This document shows positions 1-9,187 of a DNA stretch of 64,000 bases, in pieces. The number at the start of each line of letters is the position of its first letter. Within the stretch, counting starts at the first letter, position 1. Both the position numbers and the translations under genes were made by a program. The stretch is from Plasmodium brasilianum (lineage: Eukaryota > Apicomplexa > Aconoidasida > Haemosporida > Plasmodiidae): assembly GCF_023973825.1 (NCBI RefSeq), contig NC_090115.1, positions 620,001-684,000 of the forward strand, given 5' to 3'. Below the pieces are notes generated by a model, which saw only the letters and a program-made list of their open reading frames with translations, had not been told where the DNA came from and ran no database searches.

Positions 1-196
1 AAAAAAAAAAATTAAGATTAAAAAATAAAAAATAAAAAACGATTAAATATATGAAGTGAAATAAAAATTTTGCACAGAGTAACGTGCGACATAATCATCA
101 TATTCGTGCTACATAAAAATATATACATATTTGTATACATATATATATGTTTATTGGAGTGAGCAAATTTTTTTTTTTTTTTTTTATTATGAACAG

Positions 197-585
197 ATAA
201 GTGCAAAAAAGTAGAAAAAAATGTGGATTTTGCCTTAAGTTTAAGGCACGCCCAATATGCCGTAAATGGTCCATAAGAAAATGCACGAAAAGACGTACAA
301 ATTCATTTGTACAAATATACACAAATATGCTCATGTACACACAAATATGTGCAGTACACCCCAATACAATTAAATAATTATACAAATATAATAATACATT
401 GTTGCTGTTTTTACATTTGGTTTGTCCTAAACCCCTATATATTGGTATAATTCAAATGCTACAAGTATATGCATATTTGTATAAATATGTGTATATTTTT
501 TCATGTCATTAATTCAGCCATAATGTTTGAAGATTTGACCACAGCAAAACGAGAATTACAACTTGCCCTCTCATACCTGGAATAG
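197..585 (+). CDS. C-terminal exons of a probable Vta1/LIP5-like protein (partial, 5' part off window)
   Basis: Seen: a strong T-rich acceptor ending at 196 opens an exon at 197-268. A second acceptor (..ttaattcag) ends at 517 and opens 518-585, which ends in TAG. The phases agree (both phase 1) if the donor is the GT at 269-270. The joined sequence is helical, with the core AQYAVNAIMFEDLTTA followed by a LQLALSYL end. Known: this pattern (A..A..A..F/Y-E-D-..-TA...L..AL..L) closes Vta1/LIP5, the VPS4 ATPase activator of the ESCRT-III disassembly step. Inferred: the window starts inside a + strand Vta1-like gene. Odd: the donor (GTCCAT) is weak, and the unspliced exon would stop at 274-276. 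Only about 46 residues are visible, so the family call is tentative. Confidence 0.42.
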
Positions 586-763
586 CCGTTTTAAGCTAAG
601 AACGTAAATTTTTTTAATGTCATTCTGTTATTCCTCCTCTTTCGAATTTTATAAATTTTTCATAATTCATAATATTTCTTTGGACAAGAGTCCAAACAAA
701 GGAAAAATAAAACCAAATAACATAATATCGAAGAATTAACCGCTCAAAATATAACACCCGTTA

Positions 764-1012
764 GGTATGTATGCATGTAGGTATGTTTGTATGTATATAT
801 GTATGTGTGTATGTATATACGTATGTGTGTATGTATATATGTATATTTGTATGTATATACGTATGTGTGTATGTATATATGTATATTTGTATGTATATAT
901 GTATGTGTGTATGTATATACGTATGTTTGTATGTATATATGTATATTTGTATGTATATATGTATGTGTGTATATATATATTTATGTTTGTATGTATATAT
1001 ATTCTCAATGCT
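764..1012. repeat. TATG/TATATGTG microsatellite
   Basis: About 250 bases of imperfect GTATGTATATATGTAT-type units, open in several frames on both strands. All resulting peptides are Y/I/M/C low complexity, so the array is treated as non-coding intergenic DNA. Confidence 0.9.
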
Positions 1013-1228
1013 GGTGGTATTAATATTCACAATTTAATGAGCTAACTTTTTTTTTTTTTTTTTTTTGTATAACCATTTCTACCTTAGTGAAAAATGCGCA
1101 ATTTCGCTTAATTTAATTAAATTTAATCTAAGCTTTTTTTTTTTTTATGTTTTATAAATATATATATATATATATATATGTATACACATTTATGCACATA
1201 TGTATATATGTACGTTTGTATGTACAAC

Positions 1229-1439
1229 ATGTCCATGGCGCTACAATGGTAAAGCTCCTACGACAGAGATACCCCATTACCTACTTATTAACAATTATTC
1301 TTTGTTCATATTAAATGAGTATACTTAAACACATCTAACTTATCATAAAAGGATAAAATTAATATTATTAAGCTCTAATGAGCAATATAAAACATCAATT
1401 TATTTTTCGTTAATTTATTGCGGGCATCTCAATATGTAA
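1229..1439 (+). CDS. candidate small 2-exon ORF (35 residues), doubtful
   Basis: Exon 1 (1229-1248) begins ATGTCCATGGCG and ends at a GTAAAG donor in phase 2. The next plausible acceptor (..tatcataaaag, ending 1351) restores phase 2 and gives 28 open codons to TAA at 1437-1439. The peptide is hydrophobic (LILLSSNEQYKTSIYFSL) and matches nothing I recognise. Phase agreement and a slightly higher GC content than the flanks are the only support. It could equally be leader sequence of the downstream synthetase or chance. Confidence 0.2.
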
Positions 1440-2097
1440 TGTGGAAAAGTTTTGCTTTAAAAAAAAAAAAAAAAAAATTTATAACACTACAGAACAACAC
1501 AATAATGATTGCAACATGAACAATTGCGGCAATTACAATGACATTTAACCCTTTAAGTGGAACACTGTTGTTTTTCCCCAATTATTTTTGTAAGAACTTA
1601 AAGTTAAGCACAAAACGGACAACGTATACGTGATGTATAGTTCATATAATATATAAATATATACAAATATATGTATATATATATGTACATACATATTAAA
1701 CTATCCTCATGCATTTAGCATCATATTTGTGCCCCCTTTGAGGGTGAATTAGCTGATCATATATATTCACCACTTATATAATCAGATAAGGGTATTCCTT
1801 GAGAAACGGTTTTTCATGATTTTTTATTTTATTTTTTATTTTTATTTGTTTTTTGTTTCATTTTTTGTTTCATTTTTTCATTCTTTATTTATTTAATTAT
1901 GTCGCAAGAGTACCAGGCATGTTCACATTTCGTGCAACAATTAGTACATTAATTGATATATTTTTTTTTTTTTTCTTTTTTTAAACTGATATGTTAAGAA
2001 AAAAAGAAGAAAGGAAAGTAAAGGTAGGAATAGAAAAAAAAAGAAAGGAATATAAAGTAAAGAGAAAGAGACCCTCCCTCTGCTTCCTGTTCATAGC

Positions 2098-4020
2098 ATG
2101 CGAAGTTACTACTTCACTCTAAATAGATTTCATCAGATAAAAAACATTACTATAAAATCATACAAATTAAGGAGCATTTTTATAGTTGATAAAAACAAAT
2201 TGAATAATTTTTTTTTTTTTATGAACAAAATGGAAGGAGAAAATGCAAATATGAACAATAACTTTATAGATGAAGTAAGTGATAAGAAGAAAGAAAAGAA
2301 GGCAAAAAAGCTAGCTGAAAAAGAAATGAAATTAGCAAAAAAAGCAGAAAGAGAAAATTTAAAAAATGAAGCGAACAAAATTTTAGAATACGTATGTGAG
2401 GATATTAATAAAGATACCTATGGGTACATCAATATTTCAAGGATTAAAGAAAATAGTGACAACATAAAATTGTATAATTTAGAAGAGATATACAATTTAT
2501 TAGAAAAGAAGGATTGTATTTACGAAAGTGAGAAGTTGGAGGATGGTACAAATAACATAAATGGTAACGGCAATAGTGATTATAATGATAGTACGGATAA
2601 TTGTGATAAATTGGGAATGGACATGACGGACAGACAGATGAACAAGTTAGCATATGATGAATTAATGGGAAAAAAAATATGGACAAGGGGAAGGATTCAT
2701 GATATTAGGAGCAAGGGTTCATTAGCATTTATTATTTTGAGATATAAATTTTACTCATTACAATGTATACTAGATATTAAACATAATAATAATGATAAGA
2801 ATATGATGAAATGGGTTAGTAACTTATCTTTAGAATCTATCGTAGACATATATGGGAAATTAATTAAGCCAGAAGTACCTATAGATAGTACGAATATAAA
2901 ATATGAAATTCATATAAATAAAATTTTTTGTATAAGTAGAACAACAAAAGAAATACCTTTTTTATTAAAAGATGCTAATATGAAAGAAACATCTGAAGAG
3001 GGTACGATTAAAGTAAATCAAGATAACCGACTCAACAATAGATGTATTGATTTGCGTACATATGCAAATTTTAGTATTTTCGCACTTCAATCACAAATTT
3101 GTAAAATTTTTAGAGATTTTTTATATCAACATAATTTTATAGAAATACATACTCCAAAATTATTAGGTGAAAGTAGTGAAGGTGGAGCTAATGCATTCCA
3201 GATAAATTATTTTAATCAAAAAGGCTTTTTAGCTCAATCACCACAATTATATAAACAGATGTGTATTAATTCAGGATTTGATCGAGTGTTTGAAATAGCC
3301 CCAGTTTTTAGAGCTGAAAATAGTAACACATACAGACACCTATGTGAATATGTATCTTTAGATATTGAAATGACCTATAAATATGATTATATGGAAAATG
3401 TTTATTTCTATGATTCTTTATTTAAACATATTTTTAAGCATCTATCCAATTTAGAAAAAAATAAAATGTTTATAAAAATTATAAAAAATCAATACCCAGG
3501 GGAAGATTTTAAATGGTTAGAAGTTACACCAATTTTTACTTATATAGAGGCAATAGAGATATTAATAAAACATAATAAATTAAATCTAAAAGAAGAAGAA
3601 ATTTTAACCTATGATATGACAACAGATATGGAAAAGGAGCTAGGAAAAATTATTAAGGTTTCTCATAATACGGACTATTACATTATTGTTAATTTTCCTT
3701 CAGCATTAAGGCCTTTTTATACCATGTATAATGAAAGGGACCCCAAAATTTCAAACTCTTATGATTTTTTTATGAGGGGTGAGGAAATATTATCAGGTTC
3801 TCAAAGAATTAGTGATGTTAAATTATTAATAAATAATATAAATCTATTCAAGTTAGATATCAACAAACTGAATTTTTATGTTGATTCCTTTGCGTATTCA
3901 TCTTACCCACACTCGGGTTGTGGTATAGGACTAGAAAGAGTACTCATGCTTTTCCTTGGTCTAAACAATATCAGAAAAACTTCTCTTTTTCCAAGGGACC
4001 CCAAGAGATTAGTGCCGTAA
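2098..4020 (+). CDS. AspRS: aspartyl-tRNA synthetase, cytosolic (class IIb)
   Basis: Charges tRNA-Asp with aspartate for cytosolic translation. The 640-residue ORF has, in order: an N-terminal extension, a lysine-rich helix (KKKEKKAKKLAEKEMKLAKK), a poorly conserved insert, an OB-fold anticodon-binding domain (about 195-285, starting IWTRGRIHDIR), and the class II core. Motif 2 reads FRAENSNTYRHLCEY. Motif 3 is GCGIGLERVLMLFLGLNNIR, followed by the eukaryotic-type end SLFPRDPKRLVP. AspRS rather than AsnRS or LysRS is supported by the FRAE(D/N)SNTxRH and FPRDPKR signatures. Start: ATG at 2098 gives a 41-residue hydrophobic/basic leader. ATGs at 2221 and 2230 (MNKMEGEN) would remove it and fit other eukaryotic AspRS better, so the true start is uncertain. 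A leader could allow dual targeting, but this is inference. Single exon, in line with the + strand genes that follow. Confidence 0.95.
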   Translation: MRSYYFTLNRFHQIKNITIKSYKLRSIFIVDKNKLNNFFFFMNKMEGENANMNNNFIDEVSDKKKEKKAKKLAEKEMKLAKKAERENLKNEANKILEYVCEDINKDTYGYINISRIKENSDNIKLYNLEEIYNLLEKKDCIYESEKLEDGTNNINGNGNSDYNDSTDNCDKLGMDMTDRQMNKLAYDELMGKKIWTRGRIHDIRSKGSLAFIILRYKFYSLQCILDIKHNNNDKNMMKWVSNLSLESIVDIYGKLIKPEVPIDSTNIKYEIHINKIFCISRTTKEIPFLLKDANMKETSEEGTIKVNQDNRLNNRCIDLRTYANFSIFALQSQICKIFRDFLYQHNFIEIHTPKLLGESSEGGANAFQINYFNQKGFLAQSPQLYKQMCINSGFDRVFEIAPVFRAENSNTYRHLCEYVSLDIEMTYKYDYMENVYFYDSLFKHIFKHLSNLEKNKMFIKIIKNQYPGEDFKWLEVTPIFTYIEAIEILIKHNKLNLKEEEILTYDMTTDMEKELGKIIKVSHNTDYYIIVNFPSALRPFYTMYNERDPKISNSYDFFMRGEEILSGSQRISDVKLLINNINLFKLDINKLNFYVDSFAYSSYPHSGCGIGLERVLMLFLGLNNIRKTSLFPRDPKRLVP

Positions 4021-4287
4021 AATGGGAAAAAAGGGGGTTATAAATATATTTGACTTATTCATATATATGAGAAGAAAAAAAAAAAAAAAAGCAAAAATGT
4101 ACGTACGAAAAATTGGAAACATTATTGTGTAGTTCACAGCCATTCGGCATACGCTTAATTAAAGGGGAGAGTTTTCCTCATTTGTGCTAACTGCATAACG
4201 GTGTGCACCATATACAGAAAAAAATAAAATAAAATAAAATAGTAAACATGCATGACATTTTTTTTTAAAAAAGAGGCACACTTGTAT

Positions 4288-4321
<34 letters not shown>

Positions 4322-4364
4322 ATATAGAAAGATATATACATTTATATGTTTGTATACGCGAACA

Positions 4365-4654
4365 ATGGCGACCACATTATTGCTACTTTCTTCCATGTGT
4401 GAACAGATTTTTTTATTACAGCATTTTCCATTTTGAAAGATTTAAAGTTATGTAAACATTCTTATGTAGCAAAATTTATTAATTTTTTTTATTTTTCTAC
4501 CTATTTTATTAAAACATTTTTAAGGTTCCTTGTACTAAAAACTGTTCGAGGGGAAGCATTAAAAAATTTAAATAAGAAAATGTATTATGTAAAATTTTTA
4601 AAAATTTTACAAGATTTTGCAAAATTCTCTACCAAGGGAGTTTTTCCTACATGA
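4365..4654 (+). CDS. candidate small 2-exon ORF (53 residues)
   Basis: Exon 1 (4365-4396) starts ATGGCGACCACA and encodes a hydrophobic MATTLLLLSS leader. It ends in phase 2 at a GTGTGA donor. A T-rich acceptor (..acatttttaag) ends at 4524, and exon 2 (4525-4654) continues in frame to TGA with a basic sequence that includes KTVRGEALKNLNKK and FAKFSTKGVFPT. The second exon is less low-complexity than its surroundings. I do not recognise the protein. It may be a tiny secretory or mitochondrial protein, or part of the 3' UTR of the synthetase gene. Confidence 0.28.
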
Positions 4655-4707
4655 TATTCCCCTTTTTCTATTTTTAACCAAACTGGATATACAAGCACAT
4701 ACTTATA

Positions 4708-4760
<53 letters not shown>

Positions 4761-5566
4761 TATTGTACGTAATTGCATAAGCATATGGATCAATTTTTTT
4801 TTTTTTCTGAATAACAAGAAGGTACACACGAGTTCCTTGCTTCTCTCGATTATCCCGATCTACTTTTTGCATGTTTAAAATAAAAAAATAAATAACTTTC
4901 TCTTATTTGTACAATTACTAATTTTGTCATGTAATGAAATTTCCATAAGCTTATAATTTTTTTAATTTTTTTTTTTTTTTTTTTTTTTGTAAGTATATAT
5001 AAAAACAAAAGAAAAAATTAAAAATTAATAATGAAACATAAAACGCACACAAAAAAAAAAGAAAAAGAAAAATATATTAACCCACTGTACGAGCAACATC
5101 GTACAGAAACCTTAACACGTATCATTCTTTTCATTTTTCAAATGTGTCATATATTAAGACGTAATTTTTTAATATTTTTATTTTGATATAAATGTTTTCT
5201 TATTTTTCTCCTTTACATTTTTTTTATTTTCTAAATTGCTTTAATCCGTGTAAGTTTATATATAATTGCAATAATGAATATGTTTCAGCATATTTTTATT
5301 TTTTATTTTTAAGTTTTTGGAAGGAATATCTATAGTTAATTACTAACAATTTAGCTAATCAAAAATTTTTTTTTTTTTTTTTTGTGAAATTAATTATTAA
5401 CTACGCATAAAGAAAAGGGTAAAATAAAACTGGGAATAGTACAAGTTATATATCTATTCCATTAAGTAATATTTGAGGGTATGTAATACATTGTGAGGAG
5501 AGTATATACTCTCATTTTTGTTACCATTCAAAAATATAATGTTTAAAAGGGAAGCTGATTAATACC
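4655..5566. other. intergenic region, AspRS to seipin-like gene
   Basis: Contains a (TA)n tract at about 4702-4758, T runs at 4968-4988 and 5367-5383, and A/T-rich promoter-like DNA before the ATG at 5567. No gene seen. Confidence 0.6.
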
Positions 5567-7264
5567 ATGGATAAACACAATCACAGGATTGACAGATTAG
5601 GTAGTGGGAGTGGTGAACATATATGGGAAGAAGTAGGTGAAACAGAAGAGAAAGTAGATAAAGTGGTACGGGAAGAGGTTGTTGCAGGGGGAAATACATC
5701 AGATGAGGTAGTGAATGACCTAGTGGAGGAAGTAGTAAGTGAAGCAATGAACCAATCGGAAGACGAATCAATAGACGAAACGACACATGAAACGGAAGAT
5801 GAAACATCAAATGAACCGGTAGGTGGACCGGTAGAAGAACATGTAGAAGAACAAGTAGACGAACCGGTAGAAGAACAGGTAGAACAAGTAGACAAATCGG
5901 CAGATGAACCTATAGACAAAGGTGTGGCTAATTCCAACCCAAACTGCAGAAACAGGGAGGACGAAACTCACTCTAGAAATATAAAACACTTTTGTAAATT
6001 AAAAAAAAAATACTTGTACCTTAAGAAAAGGGAATATGCATCATTTAGATATAAAAAAAAGAGGAAAAGAAAAAGGAAGGACAGTAAACATCTTTTGAAT
6101 TCAATTTCAGAAGCATTAAGTCATATAATTAAATATATGAATAAAAAATACGTTAAAATGAAAAGACATTTTAAAAACACCTTTCCTAATTTAAATATTA
6201 AACGGTTCTTATATGTGTTGCTATTATATTTACTGATAAATGTAGCATTATTTCTTTTCTCCATATTTATGTATTTCTTTGTGTATTTTTATCTCATTCC
6301 ACAGAATAAATATATTTATCCTATAGATTTTTCTTTAGCGAGAAATCCCATTGAAGATTATTTAAAGAGTAAAATTTATGATCATGACACAAATTATATG
6401 GGGGATAATTCCACTTGTCCTAGCATGAACAAATCGGAAGATTTGTATTTGAAACATTTACATTCTATTAAAAGTGAAATTTTAAATAGTATAAAAAGTA
6501 AAGGTACTTGTTGCTGCTCCGAAAAATGGAACAATATGTCATATGATAATATTTTTCCATTTCGATATAAAAGGGAAAGTTATAAAAATAATGAAAAATT
6601 ACATCTTTTTGATGATGAAATAGAGTATAAATATTTACAAAATAATATATTAATAGGTCAGGCAAATTTTCAAAACGTTTCAAATGAAGAAAAGTCAAAC
6701 AAGAATGAAAGTTTTTATAAATTTTTTATACCCCTTTCGAGAAAGCAAAAAAAAATAAGTACTCTTAATATAAAAAAAGGTTATAAAATTGACGTTGTTC
6801 TAAATTTTTCATATATGAATAATGATTACAACGATAAATTTAGTTTCCTTCAACTAGAAACCGACATTTTTAGCAAAAATGATGATATTATTTTAAGAAA
6901 AGAAAAGATGCATATTAATAATAAAAATTATGACTTTATAAATAAATTATATTTATTTCTTAATGCTCCTTTTTATTTTTTTAACGTACTTAATCGCAGA
7001 ACTACTGAAATAAGTTTAGTGAATGATTATGAATATATGACAGATTTCCACAAAATTAAAATATATATATACCCACCAATACAAATTTATGAAGCTTATG
7101 TAGTTGTGCTAGTGTATTCTAATTTCATTTATTATTATATATATAAATACCCTTTTCTCTTTTTTTATGTCTTTATTTTCACATTATCTTCCTTCTTAAT
7201 TTTTGTAAATACAATCCTTTTCCTTCTAGTAGGATTATATTATTACCTCCTCAATAAAATATGA
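5567..7264 (+). CDS. seipin-like ER membrane protein
   Basis: 565 residues. Seen: a Glu/Val-rich N-terminal region with degenerate repeats (EPVEEQVEQVD type, about residues 85-120), then a basic stretch. Next come one transmembrane segment (about 214-243), a non-membrane domain (about 244-525), and a second transmembrane segment (about 530-563) with only a few residues after it. Known: seipin has two membrane segments bracketing an ER-lumenal beta-sandwich. Its end has an 'IQ(L/I)YGAYL..' strand, then an aromatic 'YxLYxFP' patch entering the second TM. Here that end reads IQIYEAYVVVLVYSN followed by YYIYKYPFLFFY. The strand before it (VVLNFSYMNND) matches seipin's 'V.LEL..P'. Inferred role: lipid-droplet assembly at the ER. 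Atypical: the long acidic cytosolic N-terminus, and only moderate similarity in the lumenal domain. Alternative: a lineage-specific two-TM protein. Confidence 0.62.
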   Translation: MDKHNHRIDRLGSGSGEHIWEEVGETEEKVDKVVREEVVAGGNTSDEVVNDLVEEVVSEAMNQSEDESIDETTHETEDETSNEPVGGPVEEHVEEQVDEPVEEQVEQVDKSADEPIDKGVANSNPNCRNREDETHSRNIKHFCKLKKKYLYLKKREYASFRYKKKRKRKRKDSKHLLNSISEALSHIIKYMNKKYVKMKRHFKNTFPNLNIKRFLYVLLLYLLINVALFLFSIFMYFFVYFYLIPQNKYIYPIDFSLARNPIEDYLKSKIYDHDTNYMGDNSTCPSMNKSEDLYLKHLHSIKSEILNSIKSKGTCCCSEKWNNMSYDNIFPFRYKRESYKNNEKLHLFDDEIEYKYLQNNILIGQANFQNVSNEEKSNKNESFYKFFIPLSRKQKKISTLNIKKGYKIDVVLNFSYMNNDYNDKFSFLQLETDIFSKNDDIILRKEKMHINNKNYDFINKLYLFLNAPFYFFNVLNRRTTEISLVNDYEYMTDFHKIKIYIYPPIQIYEAYVVVLVYSNFIYYYIYKYPFLFFYVFIFTLSSFLIFVNTILFLLVGLYYYLLNKI

Positions 7265-9187
7265 AAAAAGGAAAAAGAAAAAGGAGAAAAGAAAAAAAAA
7301 AAAAAAATAGAAAGCACTCTTAATTTAATGTAGGGAAGAAAGAAGTATACGGGACTTTATACAATTTTTTGTTCACTTCCTCAAACGTTGGTGACGCAAA
7401 ATTAATTCGAATCAAATATTGCGGAATAAACCCAATAAATAAATTTGAAGACACGGTAATTTTTCACTGCAAAAAGGGGAAAAAAGGAATTTTTGTTTTT
7501 CATTGTTCATTGTTCGTGAGTAAAATCGTATATATACATACACACACATACATAATAATATTTTATTTCTTTTGATATGGTAAAATATTCTTTATAGTAC
7601 ATTTTAAAATGATGAAAATGATTTATATATGATAAAAACAATTTTTATATGATGAAATTGATTTTTATATGATGAAATTGATTTTTATATGATGAAATTG
7701 ATTTTTATATCATAAAAACGATTTTTATATGATGAAATTGATTTTTATATGATGAAATTGATTTTTATATGATGAAATGATTTTGAATGATTATTTTTTA
7801 TTTTTTCATTTGAAAAAGGAGTATAAACAAAAAGAAACAATCCCAAAGGAAACTACTTTGTCTTAAATCGAACGTTTTAACTTCAAATTTTTTTTTTTAT
7901 TTTTACCTCCTTTTACAAATTTGCTCGTTTTTTTAAGCCCAATTATAAATATTTTTTTGAGAATTTGTTTGAAAAGGATTTTATGCTTCACTCTGTTTTG
8001 TGCATATATAGTAATATATATATGTATATATATATATATGCACCATTTATATATGCATATCCTTTAAGAACTTGTATGGCTAAATGTAATCTGATTGTAA
8101 AATAGTTACCCGTAGGACATGTAATAATAATAATATTATATAGTTTTTTCTTTACTGCATTTAAAATTTTTGGTTGATAAAAATTAATACTTGCGAAAAC
8201 GCAAAATTAATTCATAAAATAAATGAATAACTTAGGGGTAACCCACCTATTACTGTAGTGCAGCAGTAATTTATATGTATATACATATGTGTATATGCAG
8301 CGAACATACTTAAATTTTTCCTAACCGCTTTATTGAAGAAAATAGGGAGTTATTAGACATTATTTATATGCTGACTACCATATGAAAAAAGCATTTATTT
8401 CATTTGATGTCAATTTTTTTTTCTTTTACTTTTTAAAATTATTTTAAAGTTTAATTCGTTTCAAATATAACTTTGCGGTAAACGGGTTATATAAAATTAC
8501 TTGTAAAAATTTTTAATTTAAAAATTTCGAAGAGTTAATTCTTTTTGGCTTTTTCCATTTAAAGGCATGTATGTGCATATGTACATACTTAATACGTGAT
8601 GCATAATACATTTGTACATGCACGTATATGGGTGCCTACAATAAATACATCGAACGTTTCCTTTTTAAGTTAATAACTCTTTTTTAAATAATTGTATCTA
8701 ACGCTTGGTAGTTTAAGCATGCACGATTAATTGGAAACATTCTTGCATTTTTGATTCATGCTGGTGAATTCGATATTGCTCCTAGTGCTGTTGCTACTCC
8801 TACTGTTATTGATTTTTACTGTTATTTTTAATTTTTTTTTTTTGAATACCTTATTAATACATAATTTTTTAAGTTAACCACTTTGGTGTACTTTTTTTGT
8901 TACATTTTTTTTTCCGTCATTTTTATTTCGTCATTTTTTTTCCTTCATTTTTTTTTCCTTCATTTTTTTCCTCTTCTTTTCTCGACGAGTGTTTTTTTTA
9001 TATACCCGAGATTGGTACAGCGTTTCCATTTTCTGTCTCGTTATTTTTCTCTTAGCTTGGCCAACTATTTATTTGACTGAGTGCCTGTCGTTTAACTGGT
9101 TCCCCAGTACTGACCTAGCTACCTTCCCCCACCCTCACCACACAAACATACACACACACACTCTACATACGTATGTGTATGGCATAA
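7265..9187. other. intergenic region, seipin-like gene to PMS1
   Basis: Besides the 20-bp array, this is AT-rich DNA. The stretch 7330-7480 is open in more than one frame and slightly GC-richer, but has no convincing start or family. 8759-8875 encodes only a Leu-rich 38-residue hydrophobic peptide. A pyrimidine-rich stretch (8880-9130) leads into the PMS1 start codon. Confidence 0.55.
7606..7786. repeat. 20-bp tandem repeat array
   Basis: About nine head-to-tail copies of a 20-bp unit (atttttatatgatgaaattg) with point variants, one copy reading cataaaaacg. It lies 3' of the seipin-like gene. No conserved ORF, and no spacers as in a CRISPR array. Confidence 0.92.

Larger units (their letters stand above)
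586..2097. other. intergenic region upstream of AspRS
   Basis: Apart from the microsatellite and the doubtful small ORF, this stretch holds poly-A/T runs, TA repeats near 1157-1180 and 1640-1690, and a purine-rich leader (1990-2080) directly before the synthetase. I see no tRNA, rRNA or convincing further gene. Confidence 0.6.

Noticed and set aside
736..1045. Overlapping ORFs on both strands through the TATG repeat
   Set aside because: All are produced by a microsatellite and encode only Y/I/M/C repeats.
7606..7786. CRISPR-like array
   Set aside because: The repeats are contiguous with no spacers, in a eukaryotic nuclear genome.
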